Assembly (NCBI GenBank): GCA_026707585.1
Contig: JAPOWQ010000029.1
Coordinates: forward strand, 293,362 to 357,361
DNA length: 64,000 nt
Reading direction: 5' to 3'
Source of the DNA: Chloroflexota bacterium
GTDB lineage: Bacteria > Chloroflexota > UBA11872
Shown here: positions 37,219 to 46,579 of the stretch, piece by piece
How positions within the stretch are numbered: position 1 is the first letter of the stretch
How the letters are laid out: the number at the start of each line of letters is the position of its first letter
Position numbers and translations under genes: made by a program
The notes under the pieces: generated by a model
Told to the model about the DNA's origin: nothing
The model's input: the letters and a program-made list of their open reading frames with translations, nothing else
The model's database searches: none

Positions 37219-37595
37219 TCCTGGGCACCAGACGTGTCTCGCCAGTGGGGCGCAATTCGCTCGGCACTAGTGGCATCCGTCGCCATCGAGTCCGTCCGGA
37301 TGAGCCCGTACTGGTCGAAGTCGAATGTCGGTCAGCACAAGCGCAGGCGTCACTGAAGTAACGCTGACGCTAATGCAAGCCCGGTGTGCCGCCCCACCTT
37401 GACACACATTCCGTCGCGCTAGCGAAACATGGCGCGAAGTCTTCCACCTCAGCAGCGGCATAACCCTGGGAGCCGGTATAGTCTCGGGCGCTGATGGAGG
37501 CCCAAATGGGATCCAGCCCCACGACTACCGCTCTCAAGGCGGGTCGTAGGTCTCTTGCCCCTGGCCCTTCTTCACAACCCGACGAGTTTGCTTGA
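37219..37595. other. Gap of about 380 bp upstream of the Panacea gene
   Basis: No supported gene. A tiny open frame of 33 codons starting at the ATG near 37495 (+) is noted but has no support beyond its start and stop. Confidence 0.4.
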
Positions 37596-37610
37596 CTTGA
37601 TATCCTCAAG
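37596..37610. promoter_or_regulatory. Possible operator, inverted repeat CTTGA-n5-TCAAG
   Basis: CTTGA and TCAAG are exact complements spaced by 5 bp, 28 bp before the Panacea gene start and just downstream of a TTGACT sequence that could serve as a -35 box. Toxin-antitoxin operons are usually repressed from such sites. A short palindrome can also arise by chance. Confidence 0.35.
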
Positions 37611-37637
37611 TGTGGTACCGGCAACGAAGGAGCGCAT

Positions 37638-38087
37638 GTGGCAGCAAACGTAAACGACGTCGCGGCCTACTTGTTGGAGCGTCATGGCCCCATGTCGACC
37701 ATGAAGCTGCACAAGCTCCTGTATTACTGTCAGGCGTGGCATCTAGTCTGGACAGGTAAACCGCTGTTCGAGGCAACTATCGAGGCGTGGCGGGACGGCC
37801 CGGTGGTTCCCGACGTGTTTGCTCTCCACGAAGGACGGTTCATGATCGACTCGATTCCAGTCACCACCGACCCTGCGGACATCGAGCCCAGTGAACGTGA
37901 GTCCATCGACATCGTCTTTGCCACCTATGGCCCCCAGTCGGCATCCGACTTGAGCGCCCGGACCCACGCGGAGGCTCCCTGGGTTAATGCGCGCGCCGGC
38001 GTCGCGTCCCACCTGCGCGGGGCCAAGGTCATTACTCACCACGCCATGTTTGAGTACTTCGACGAGCAGTACCAGGCTACGGGGTGA
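37638..38087 (+). CDS. Panacea-domain (SocA-like, DUF4065) antitoxin-type protein
   Basis: 149 residues from a GTG with AAGGAG 5 bp upstream; the ATG two bases earlier is out of frame and stops after five codons. NDVAAYLLERHGPMSTMKLH, then KLLYYCQAWHLVWTGKPLF and IEAWRDGPVVPDVF are the hallmark of the Panacea/SocA-like domain. That domain serves as a versatile antitoxin neutralising many unrelated toxins and as a proteolysis adaptor in SocA. The next gene overlaps it by 4 bp. The pair is therefore read as a toxin-antitoxin module with the Panacea protein as antitoxin, or as a fused regulator of the membrane partner. Confidence 0.88.
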   Translation: MAANVNDVAAYLLERHGPMSTMKLHKLLYYCQAWHLVWTGKPLFEATIEAWRDGPVVPDVFALHEGRFMIDSIPVTTDPADIEPSERESIDIVFATYGPQSASDLSARTHAEAPWVNARAGVASHLRGAKVITHHAMFEYFDEQYQATG

Positions 38088-38392
38088 GCCCTGAAAGAGG
38101 ACGCCAGCGTGTCTTTCGCCGCATACAGACCGCGGGCGGTGACGACAACGGTGGTGGAACTGGGGGTGTGCCAACCAATGGCCCCTTTGACGGAGACGAG
38201 CGCGACAAGCGGATTCCAGATATTGACCCACGGGTTGCGCAACGCCTGACGGGACTTGAGACGCAGGCCAAGTCCTTCGTGACGTTCAAGCACGTTGCCT
38301 ACGGCGTCGTCGCATTCTTGGCGGCCTTGCTCGTGTCCATCATTGGGTGGGTTGTGAAATTCCTGCTGGACTACTCGTTCGTCCTCCGGTGA
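38084..38392 (+). CDS. Small membrane protein coupled to the Panacea gene, candidate toxin
   Basis: 102 residues from a GTG overlapping the previous TGA. The N-terminal 50 residues are polar, Gly/Asp-rich and probably disordered (GGDDNGGGTGGVPTNGPFDG). A short helix follows (VAQRLTGLETQAKSF) and one or two transmembrane segments (VAYGVVAFLAALLVSIIGWV, then KFLLDYSFVL). No enzymatic motif. Several known Panacea-linked toxins are membrane-active, so a membrane-depolarising role is a reasonable but untested guess. Polar N-terminus and C-terminal anchor also fit a sensor or holin-like protein. Confidence 0.72.
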   Translation: MSPERGRQRVFRRIQTAGGDDNGGGTGGVPTNGPFDGDERDKRIPDIDPRVAQRLTGLETQAKSFVTFKHVAYGVVAFLAALLVSIIGWVVKFLLDYSFVLR

Positions 38393-38917
38393 CCATGGGT
38401 TCCACCCGGTGGCCAGGAAACGGGCCATAACAAGGCGGCCCAGCCATCCGCATGGCCATGCCTCCCCGTCGCCGACGGTGCGACGCTTGGAATTGCCGCA
38501 CAAGCTCTTGGCTGCGGGCCGCGGCGGCCACGCAGGCCGCGAGGTCGGCTTGGGCCTGCTGAATAGCAGCGCGGCGAGGCGATCCCGAACGTCGGCCTCA
38601 TAGGCTGCGAGTGGGTGGCCGGGGCGGCCGTGCTGGGGTAGCGTCGAGCCTTGCTTCTAGGGCATAGCAGCCGCCCGCCATTCGCGGTGGACGCTGCCGA
38701 GGCTGATTGGCCCCGGGTCCGCCGCCAGCAGAAAAACCCTTGGACTGCGGACCATGTGTCCCCACGCCTTCAGTCGCCGCCGGTCGCTTGTCGGGCCCTC
38801 TAGGCCGTGGCCCCAATCATGCGCCGGCCACGGGTCGAAGCCCAGGTCCAGTTGGGCGCGGGCGAGTCCGCGCCGCTGCTGTTCGGCCCCGCGCGCACCA
38901 GCACACGGCCACCGAGC
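38393..38917. other. Gap of about 520 bp, GC-rich, perhaps the eroded rest of an IS110-type element
   Basis: No intact gene. Minus-strand frames contain an Ala/Gln-rich helix (AAIQQAQADLAACVAAAARS) that might belong to the middle of the neighbouring transposase remnant, but no diagnostic motif survives. Confidence 0.35.
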
Positions 38918-39130
38918 TCACGTTCGAGACTTTCTTGTAATTGTGGTCTCGTGCAACCTGGCCCTGCATCCAGCCAGGACGACTGGTATAGCCGGCTCGC
39001 AGCCGCCGTTGGACTCCAGCACGATGCGGGCGAGTCCCAGCGCCTGGAGTTGCCTCCGCAAGCGCTGCACACCGCCGCGCGAGTGCGGTACCGTCCGCGT
39101 CTTGCCGGTGAGCTGCACGGCTAGTTCCAA
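38918..39130 (-). pseudogene. Remnant of an IS110-family transposase (N-terminal part)
   Basis: The frame reads ELAVQLTGKTRTVPHSRGGV, then LRRQLQALGLARIVLESNGG and CEPAIPVVLAGCRARL. This follows the IS110 DEDD transposase N-terminal pattern: VAV.(P)SG....VPN..GG...L...L.. then VLEATGGYE..L...L...GLPV. The expected VVNPRQVRDFA continuation is absent, and the initiating part with the first catalytic Asp is missing. It is therefore a fragment. Element ends were not found. Confidence 0.5.
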
Positions 39131-40287
39131 TCAGGCCATCACCACCTCAATCTCAACATGAACATCTGCTAGGCAGCAATTGGGTATCGACCGCAGGCGC
39201 TGGCGGCACGCCCCACTTACCAGAGACGGACTCGTCATGACCGCCCCTACACCTGTTCGGGCTCTGGGCCAGCGGTTAAGCCGGGACGACCCCGGTCTCC
39301 CACGATCTCGGACGACGCAGGATTGGTCGGTCTATCCCGTCCCATCAACTCTCAACCCGAGCATGCCAAGGCCCTGGGAACATTCAAGGGGAAGGATGGT
39401 AGTCGGGATTTGGGAGGGGTCGGGGCTACTCAACTAGTGCCTCCTGGCTGGGGATGGATGGCGAGTGTTTGGTGGCTGGTGAGGAGGCGGTTGCGGCAGC
39501 ACTGGGTTCTGTTGCAGAAGGGATTCGAGCGGATGCGGGCGCATTTGGCGAATTCAGAGAGCGGGGAGCCGTGGATCGCGGTGAACTCGCGGTGTCAGTC
39601 GTTGATCCGGGGTTCGGGTGTTACGGGAGTCACGAGCCTCAGGAGCATCACTCGGTCTCGGATCTGCCGATCGAGGCGGACAATCAGGCGATCAAAGCGT
39701 TGCGTTACTGGGCGGTAGGGCCCGTTTGGGACACTGCGGAGGGTGCCGCGGCAGTCAATTCCGTTTCTGCCTACGTGGCGACATGGCTGCTGATTTGCAT
39801 AGTCTCCTTCGCACTCACCGCAACAGCTCCGGGACGCCGAATCGAGTGGGGTTCTAGACGCCAGAACGACGAAGGACCACCAGCAGGATTCAGGCACTTG
39901 TGGGGAAAGTCACCGACAAGTCAGTCGACGGACCCCGACTGTATGGCTGGCTGCGCTCCAAGGACTCGCTGGTGGCTACCATGCTACCCATGATCGGTCG
40001 AGGGGATTCTCTTCTGTACGACTATCAGGATCGTGCGCGCCGTGTTCAAATCGGCGAAAGCACTGCATACCATCGACGCGCGCGACGCCATCGTGCCTCG
40101 GGCCAACTATACTCGCCTGCGGGACTCACCAAGGAAGGGTACCCACGTTGGCCTGCAGATGCTCAAGTGCGATCTGAACAGCATAATGCACGCCATTCGC
40201 GCACCTCGCACATCTACGACCGTTCCTCTATGGCACACGACACCGTTAACACCGCTAATCTGACATACGAGCATTTGGTTCCCTAAC
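39131..40287. other. Stretch of about 1.15 kb without a supported gene
   Basis: The longest frame (39454-39993, +) is Ala/Gly/Val-rich at first and includes one hydrophobic run (VATWLLICIVSFALTATA), but it lacks family resemblance and its last third is low-quality. From about 40000 the sequence turns AT-richer toward the FRG gene and probably holds its promoter. Confidence 0.45.
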
Positions 40288-41211
40288 TTGCCAAGTCACC
40301 TCGTCCAAACGAACGGAGTCAGGATCACTCGCTGTCAGTCGTGGGACGAGTTTATCCAGGGTCTGAGACATGTCGCAGCGAAGCATCATGCACCGAGGCT
40401 ATTTCGTGGCCACGCTCGCCCAAACTGGAAGCTATCTTCGACTTGGGAGAGAGAACTAAACCGATTCCGCTCTGAGGAACGACCCTTCAGCCGGCGCCGG
40501 ATCTACGAAGCAACTGGCGGCTACGAAAGAGAACGAGATAGTGGTCTCGAAAAGTTCAAACAGCTTGCCAAGGCAATGCCTGAAATCCCTTTGCAGATCA
40601 ACGACCCCGACGATGATTGGTGGGCCCTGGGTAGACACTATGGCTTGGAAACTCCTCTCCTTGATTGGTCTCGCAGTCCGTTCATTGCTGCCTTCTGGGC
40701 TTTCGCAGAGCGATTAGAAGCTGAAAGGGCTCGTCCAGATCGGACGCATAAGATGACTATCACCTATGAGTCGGAGCAGCCAGTTGTGGTCTGGGAGCTT
40801 GGTTATCTGGATCCCGATCCGATTGCTTCACAAGGCAGAAGGGTATTTGAAGAGAGCGAGTTCGATTTAATTGACAATGCAACCTACGATCTCCATAGGC
40901 AAAGAGCTCAACAAGGTGTCTTTACTCGTCTTGAACACGATGAGTACACCGACGTTGAGAGTTATTTAGCATCGAAGGGCCTTGGTGGCTTTCTGGAGCG
41001 ATACGAAGTCCCTTGCTATTCTATGGATGATCTAAGCGTTGCAATGTCTGACCTAGAGCGGATGAATATTCACTACGGCACTGTATTTCCCGATCCTCAG
41101 GGTGCTGCGTTACAGACCAATATGGAGCCTGAATGGGACATGTTTAGAAATGAAGGCGAAGGATCCCATGAGACGCCAGTCTGGGGGCGAGCTCCAGTGA
41201 TTGAAGGCTAG
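40288..41211 (+). CDS. FRG domain protein
   Basis: About 307 residues; the start is a TTG at 40288 and uncertain. The FRG domain is clear: LFRGHARPNWKLSSTWERE, then WWALGRHYGLETPLLDWSRS and PFIAAFWAF, matching the family pattern FRG...W.L....R and QHYG.PTRLLDW. The domain is widespread in bacterial conflict loci; its chemistry is not firmly established. The gene ends 5 bp before a type ISP-like restriction-modification gene, and both share AT-richer composition. The two are probably one operon, with FRG as an accessory effector or regulator. Confidence 0.85.
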   Translation: MPSHLVQTNGVRITRCQSWDEFIQGLRHVAAKHHAPRLFRGHARPNWKLSSTWERELNRFRSEERPFSRRRIYEATGGYERERDSGLEKFKQLAKAMPEIPLQINDPDDDWWALGRHYGLETPLLDWSRSPFIAAFWAFAERLEAERARPDRTHKMTITYESEQPVVVWELGYLDPDPIASQGRRVFEESEFDLIDNATYDLHRQRAQQGVFTRLEHDEYTDVESYLASKGLGGFLERYEVPCYSMDDLSVAMSDLERMNIHYGTVFPDPQGAALQTNMEPEWDMFRNEGEGSHETPVWGRAPVIEG

Positions 41212-41216
41212 GCAGT

Positions 41217-44200
41217 GTGACTCCTCAACAAGCGTTTCGTGCATATCTGCAGACCCTTCGTGGCAGTTTAGACTTGGGTAACGCGACGGAACATACGCAT
41301 CGGCCCGCGTTGAAGGCGCTGCTCGAAGCGTTGGACAAGAACATCGACGCAGTAAACGAACCGCAGCGAATTGAGTGCGGTGCTCCGGACTTTGTCGTCA
41401 CCAAGAGTGCCTCCGACCACCCGACCATTGGATATTTGGAGGCAAAGGACATCTCTGAAAACCTCAGCGAGATGGAGCGGGACAGCAACCGGCGCAACCC
41501 AGCGTCGCCAGGTGGCCGTCAATTGCGTCGCTACCGGCAGTCGCTTCCAAACCTCATTCTGACGAATTACATAGAGTTCCGTCGATATGTCGACGGCGAT
41601 GCTGTGGAAGGCGCGCGGCTTGCAACTGAGACGGTTGACGGACTCGCTTTTGACTCCGACGGAGCGCGGGCCGTACGAGAGCTACTGTCTGCATTCTTTC
41701 AGCATCCGATTGAGCCAGTCGCAAGCGCCGAAGAACTGGCAGTGCGCTTGGCACGGATCTCTCACATGATTCGAGAGGTCGTGGCGAGGGGCTTCGAACA
41801 GGATCATGTCTCCCAGAACCTCCGCGACCTATTTGACCAGTCGAAGAAAACGCTCGTGCCCGATCTTGACTTCGAGTCCTTTGCGGATATGTTCGCGCAG
41901 ACCTTGGCATACGGCCTATTTGCAGCCCGCGTCAACTTTCGGGGCCCAGGCCCATTCCGCTGGCAGGGGGCCTCTTATCACATTCCACCCACAAATCCAT
42001 TCATCCAGCAGGTTTTCGACCTTGTAACTGGACCATCCCTGAACCAAGAGCCGTTCGTCAGCTTCGTCGACGACCTGTCGCAGTTGCTCGGAACCGCCGA
42101 AATGGACGCGGTGCTGGCCGACTTTGGCAAGCATGGCGTGGACGAGGATCCAATTCTTCACTTCTACGAGACGTTTCTGTCCGCCTATGACCCAACCGAG
42201 CGCGAGCGCCGCGGTGTCTACTACACGCCGGAGCCGGTTATCTCTTACATCGTGCGCTCCGTGGACTACGTGCTTCGCGAGTGCTTTGGGTGTCCCGAAG
42301 GGCTCGCAGACTTTGGCAAGACTCGGTATGTGGACAGCCAGGACATCTTGCAAGAAGCGCACCGAGTGCTTGTTCTGGATCCTGCTTGCGGCACAGGTTC
42401 GTTTCTCTACGCGGTGGTCAAGCACGTCCGGCGACACTATCGATCCACCGGCCAGGCGGGGCTTTGGCGCAGTTACGTCAAGAACGACTTATTGCCACGG
42501 CTGTTCGGCTTCGAATTGCTTATGGCGGCCTACGCGATGGCGCACCTGAAGCTAGGAATGCAGTTTGCGGCCTTGGATCTGCCCGAAAGCAGCCGCGCAG
42601 ATTGGGCGTATTCATTTGATGACCACGAACGGCTGCGCGTATATCTCACGAACACTCTCGAACAGTCGGAGTCAGAGCCTGGGCCTCATCAGCTTGGCCT
42701 ATGGCGAGCATTCGAAGACGAGGCGAGCGCTGCAAACGGAATCAAGCGTGAACTGCCGATCATGGTGGTGCTCGGGAATCCTCCATATTCCGGGCACTCA
42801 GCTAACGAGAGCCGCAAGAACGGTGAGCTCACTTGGATCGGGCAACGAATAGAGGACTACAAGCGAGTCGACGGAGAGCCGCTGCGTGAACGCAACCCAA
42901 AGTGGCTGCAAGATGACTACGTCAAATTCATCCGCTTTGGCCAGTGGCGGATCCAGCAGTCAGGCTCGGGCATCCTTGCATTCATCACGAACCACGCCTA
43001 TCTGACCAACCCCACATTTCGCGGAATGCGCCAGCAACTGATGAACACCTTCAGTGACATTTACCTGTTAGACCTGCACGGCAACGCTAATCGCAGTGAG
43101 CGCGCTCCCGATGGCGGCACAGACGATAACGTATTCGACATCCGACAAGGGGTTGCTATTGCCCTGTTTGTCAAGAACCCTGCTTCAACCGGACCATCAC
43201 GCGTGAGGCACGCCGATCTGTGGGGAACGCGCAAGTCAAAGTATGAGCGTCTATCCACTACTGACCTTGCTTCTACTGAATGGCACCGGATTGAACCAAC
43301 CTCTCCCACCTACCTGTTCGAGCCCTGGGACGCCTCATTGGAAGACGAGTACCGACGGTGGCCCGCCATCACAGACGTGTGTCCAGTCAACTCCGTTGGG
43401 ATCGTTACGGCTCGTGACAGGCTGACGATTCACTGGTCTAGTAACGAAGCGCTGGGTATTGTGCGTGACTTCGCTACACTCTCGACTGAAGAGGCTCGAC
43501 GCAAGTACTCCCTTGGTCGCGACTCAAATGACTGGAAGGTTGAATGGGCACAGAGCGACGTGAATGAAGCAGGAATTCACCCTAACCTAGTCAAACCTAT
43601 CCTCTACCGTCCATTTGATACCCGTTTCACGTACTATACGGGCACTAGCCGGGGATTTCTATGCCGGCCGCGACAGGATGTTATGCGGCATATGGTTGAA
43701 GGGAACAACTTAGGACTAATTGTATGCCGTCAGCAATCGGAACGTGGCCAACCTTGGGCTCATGTTGGGGTGACGAAGTCCGCCATTGAATCATGTAGCA
43801 TTTCCAATAAGACGAGAGAGATAAACTACATTCTACCATTGTATGTCTATACGCCATCTCTGGTAGACACGGATTGTGATGATGGAGGCACCCAACGACA
43901 ACCCAATTTCGACTCACGATTCACAGATGAACTCGAACAGCGCTTAGGCATCCCATTTGATAGCCAGGGTCGAGGTGAACTGGAATCGACATTCGTGCCC
44001 GAAGACGTGTTTCATTACATTTACGCGACACTACATTCACCTATGTATAGACACCGTTATGAGCAGTTCCTCAGGACCGACTTTCCTCGGGTTCCGCTTC
44101 CGAACGATCTCCGTCGGTTTCGATTGTTGGCCGAGTTGGGACGGCGGCTGACGGCGGCGCACTTGCTGGACACGAGCGCATTGAGGGCGGTAGACCTTCG

Positions 44201-44558
44201 GTTTCCGATCCCCGGAGAAAACGTGGTCGAGAAAGGTCATCCAAAGTACTTTGCACCTGGTGAAACTCCAATAGGCGAACAGCGGCCGGTGACCGTAGGG
44301 CGCGTGTACCTGAGTCGTAGCGTGCGGCCACGCAGCGCAGAGGTAGGCCACCAGGGACAGTATTTCGAGGGAGTCGAGCCAGACGTCTGGGCATTCAGGA
44401 TCGGCGGCTATCAGCCAATGGAGAAGTGGCTAAAGGATCGAAAAGGTGAGATTCTCGATTTCAATGACTTGACGCACTACCGGCGGATGGCGGCGGCGAT
44501 TCGGGAGACGATTCGATCAATGAAAGAAATAGATCGGGTGGGAGTGCCACTTTCATGA
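41217..44558 (+). CDS. Type ISP/IIG-like restriction-modification enzyme (nuclease-methyltransferase fusion, no helicase)
   Basis: 1113 residues. An N-terminal PD-(D/E)XK nuclease is followed by an N6-adenine methyltransferase: Asp58 in GAPDFVV, Glu75 and Lys77 in IGYLEAKD, then motif I DPACGTGSF from residue 388 and motif IV NPPYSG from residue 521. The region from about 690 (YLFEPWDASLEDEYRRWPAI, later LVKPILYRPFDTRFTYYTGT) matches the C-terminal target-recognition domain of type ISP enzymes such as LlaBIII. The Swi2/Snf2-type helicase that lies between nuclease and methyltransferase in true type ISP enzymes is missing. It should both methylate and cut DNA at one target. No separate specificity subunit is needed. 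Confidence 0.9.
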   Translation: MTPQQAFRAYLQTLRGSLDLGNATEHTHRPALKALLEALDKNIDAVNEPQRIECGAPDFVVTKSASDHPTIGYLEAKDISENLSEMERDSNRRNPASPGGRQLRRYRQSLPNLILTNYIEFRRYVDGDAVEGARLATETVDGLAFDSDGARAVRELLSAFFQHPIEPVASAEELAVRLARISHMIREVVARGFEQDHVSQNLRDLFDQSKKTLVPDLDFESFADMFAQTLAYGLFAARVNFRGPGPFRWQGASYHIPPTNPFIQQVFDLVTGPSLNQEPFVSFVDDLSQLLGTAEMDAVLADFGKHGVDEDPILHFYETFLSAYDPTERERRGVYYTPEPVISYIVRSVDYVLRECFGCPEGLADFGKTRYVDSQDILQEAHRVLVLDPACGTGSFLYAVVKHVRRHYRSTGQAGLWRSYVKNDLLPRLFGFELLMAAYAMAHLKLGMQFAALDLPESSRADWAYSFDDHERLRVYLTNTLEQSESEPGPHQLGLWRAFEDEASAANGIKRELPIMVVLGNPPYSGHSANESRKNGELTWIGQRIEDYKRVDGEPLRERNPKWLQDDYVKFIRFGQWRIQQSGSGILAFITNHAYLTNPTFRGMRQQLMNTFSDIYLLDLHGNANRSERAPDGGTDDNVFDIRQGVAIALFVKNPASTGPSRVRHADLWGTRKSKYERLSTTDLASTEWHRIEPTSPTYLFEPWDASLEDEYRRWPAITDVCPVNSVGIVTARDRLTIHWSSNEALGIVRDFATLSTEEARRKYSLGRDSNDWKVEWAQSDVNEAGIHPNLVKPILYRPFDTRFTYYTGTSRGFLCRPRQDVMRHMVEGNNLGLIVCRQQSERGQPWAHVGVTKSAIESCSISNKTREINYILPLYVYTPSLVDTDCDDGGTQRQPNFDSRFTDELEQRLGIPFDSQGRGELESTFVPEDVFHYIYATLHSPMYRHRYEQFLRTDFPRVPLPNDLRRFRLLAELGRRLTAAHLLDTSALRAVDLRFPIPGENVVEKGHPKYFAPGETPIGEQRPVTVGRVYLSRSVRPRSAEVGHQGQYFEGVEPDVWAFRIGGYQPMEKWLKDRKGEILDFNDLTHYRRMAAAIRETIRSMKEIDRVGVPLS

Positions 44559-44572
44559 TCAGTGCAGCGTAG

Positions 44573-45292
44573 ATGGAAATCGCGTCTTTTGTGCTCTCAG
44601 TGTCCAGCACTTTGCTCGTGTTATTTGGCTTTATTATATGGAGGTGCAGTAGGAATCTACGGCAGCCAGAATTGGTTGTCCATTCTGAAGGTCACTCTCG
44701 CAAAAGGAGTGTTGCTATTCTCCATATCTTTGTGGGGAATAGATGCGTCACGGGAGAATTGAATAGAGTGATTCTCAGCATCATCGGCAGAGATGAAAGA
44801 CCGGTGGCAGAACAGTGTAGATTCACAGTCGATGTAAAGCGGAAAGACGGAGAAACGGTATTCGAAGGGATGCCTGGAAGGTGGAATGACGCACCAGAAC
44901 CACTGGTTCCATTCAGCCGCAGTCTGAGGTACACCGCCAGTCCTAGGCGGCGACGTAAGTACAACCGTAAGATACGTGGCATTCCGAGTATCGCACACGC
45001 CGTAGACAAGACATTCTTGGACCTCTTCCCAGGGGACGCCAAAGTGGGTGCTGGCATATTCATCAAGCGTACAGGAGATTCGGCGTGTTACGGGTTCAAT
45101 ACGGGAAGCTACTTCTGGAAGAAATTCAGGCAGAAGAACTTTAGGATTGGCTCTGGAGAATACCGAGTGACCATACGAGTTCGGTCAGGATCATATGAGG
45201 CGTGCACAAGCTTCGAACTCATCAATAGGGGATCGGAGACGGATGAACTTCACTTCGATCTCAGGCCGGAAACCCTGTGCATGCAGGAGTAG
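44573..45292 (+). CDS. Membrane-anchored protein of unknown function
   Basis: 239 residues. One N-terminal transmembrane helix (FVLSVSSTLLVLFGFIIWRC) is followed by a soluble, beta-rich domain of about 200 residues with many basic residues (TASPRRRRKYNRKIRGI) and a terminal strand pair. No recognised family. It starts 15 bp after the restriction-modification gene on the same strand with similar base composition, so it is probably the third gene of the FRG operon. Confidence 0.65.
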   Translation: MEIASFVLSVSSTLLVLFGFIIWRCSRNLRQPELVVHSEGHSRKRSVAILHIFVGNRCVTGELNRVILSIIGRDERPVAEQCRFTVDVKRKDGETVFEGMPGRWNDAPEPLVPFSRSLRYTASPRRRRKYNRKIRGIPSIAHAVDKTFLDLFPGDAKVGAGIFIKRTGDSACYGFNTGSYFWKKFRQKNFRIGSGEYRVTIRVRSGSYEACTSFELINRGSETDELHFDLRPETLCMQE

Positions 45293-45312
45293 CCACGCGG
45301 GGCTATTGAACG

Positions 45313-45597
45313 GTGGGGCTGCGGGAGGGACGTGCAGCGAGCGGCGGAAGAGGGTTGGATTCTGGGGGTGTGATTCTAAATCAGCCTCCGAACGACACCG
45401 CCGAATTCACTTCGGACGAGAGTGGGCCCGTGATGTCGAGTGCGCCGAAGACACTCGGGTCTGCGACGCCCGAATTGGGCGAGGAGCGGATGGTAGTGAG
45501 GGAGAGGTCAGAGCGCGAAGCACCTGCGTTGGACTATCTAGCGCTAGGACCTGGTGGGATACCGGATGAACTCGTGCCTACACTGGGCATTGCATAG
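45313..45597 (+). CDS. Small acidic hypothetical protein
   Basis: 94 residues, polar and probably disordered (LNQPPNDTAEFTSDESGPVM, then GSATPELGEERMVVRERSER and LDYLALGPGGIPDELVPTLG). The central and C-terminal part is free of shadow-like bias. The first 15 codons may be untranslated, as no ribosome site fits well. Function unknown. Confidence 0.35.
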   Translation: MGLREGRAASGGRGLDSGGVILNQPPNDTAEFTSDESGPVMSSAPKTLGSATPELGEERMVVRERSEREAPALDYLALGPGGIPDELVPTLGIA

Positions 45598-45736
45598 GAC
45601 GAGCCGCCCGCGCATGCAAGTCGTGGGCGCGGCTTTGGGGCTGCCTGCCGCCAGCGAGCAGGCGCTGATAGCAGGCGCAGGGTAGGGTTGACACGGGTGG
45701 CTGCCGGAGCGGCCGTCTAGATCCCGGCGCTGACTT

Positions 45737-46315
45737 AGGCGCACCTCTCCAGCAGCTGCGGCTCCCGCGCGCGGTCGATCAGCGTCCGCGGTAGGTATTC
45801 GCCCAACCTAAGCCCGACCCAAGAACCAAGGGCCCGCGGCTTTGCAAATGCCTGTCGAAATCTCTTGCGCCATCTGCCAGCCGGAAGGTCTCAACCTCGC
45901 GAAGCTGCCGTGCGCGCTGTCGGATGCTAACAGGGAGTCGTGGTAGTTCGTCACCAGCACCAGTCAGTAGCAGGCCCAGTACCGCGTCACCTAGTCGCTA
46001 TCCGCGGTCAGCCACACGTCGGCCTCCGCCGGATTCACCGTTACCACGGCCGCATGCTCAGGCAGTTGGTCGTCTTTGAGTCGTTCCCACTCGCTGCACC
46101 TGCTTCGCCGCGTGCAACCTAAAGTCGGGATGTCCCGCCCTCTGATCCCGCAGGTGCCCGACGCAGAACACCTTGGGCCTGAGCCCGGTGCGAACCGCGT
46201 CGAGGAGCATCTCCAGCGGGGTGTAGCTGGACGTCTCAGCCGTCACCCTGCCGGAGGCGCGGACCCGTCGTAGGTCGGCCAGAAGCGTCTCGACGAATGT
46301 CTGAGACTGCGCCAT
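45737..46315 (-). pseudogene. Decayed N-terminal fragment of a type IIG-like restriction enzyme/N6-methylase
   Basis: From the ATG at 46315 the frame reads FVETLLADLRRVRASGRVTA, then ETSSYTPLEMLLDAV and LRPKVFCVGHLRDQRAGHPD. This matches the nuclease N-terminus of large type IIG-like enzymes (ETSY.PAL..LL..VG..LKPKV......GAG.PD). After a frameshift it continues WERLKDDQLPEHAAVVTVNP, then VWLTADSD, a TAG, VTRYWACY, a TGA and LVLVTNYHD. The methyltransferase part is absent. It is therefore the stump of a second, unrelated restriction enzyme, not of the intact one upstream. Confidence 0.78.
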
Positions 46316-46579
46316 ACGTGTCGGTCGGCGTCCGCTACCGCCACAGCGTAGCCGCAAAGGAACATCGCGACGCCGGCAAGAGGACTGCTGCCCATCGCAG
46401 GTCGGACAGGCTTCGAATTACCAGCACCCGAGAATTCAACGCAGCCAGGCCAGGCGGTCATCGTCGGCGCGGAGTCCGCGTGTTGATGCCGGGGCGAGGC
46501 ACACCGGCGCATCGCGGGTGACGGATCTCGGACCGGACATCGCCTCGACGGCGGGAGCCGTAAGGCCCAGCCTAGGCAC

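Noticed and set aside
39870-39890. GCAGGATTC string as another tRNA-Arg attachment remnant
   Set aside because: Only 9 bases match, with no core or module following; chance is likely.
39454-39993. 179-codon plus-strand frame with one hydrophobic segment
   Set aside because: Composition is biased, there is no ribosome site or family resemblance, and it lies in a decayed stretch; kept only in the gap description.
45591-45640. Hairpin-like AGCCGC...GCGGCT as a terminator
   Set aside because: Only 6 bp pair cleanly and no T-run follows.
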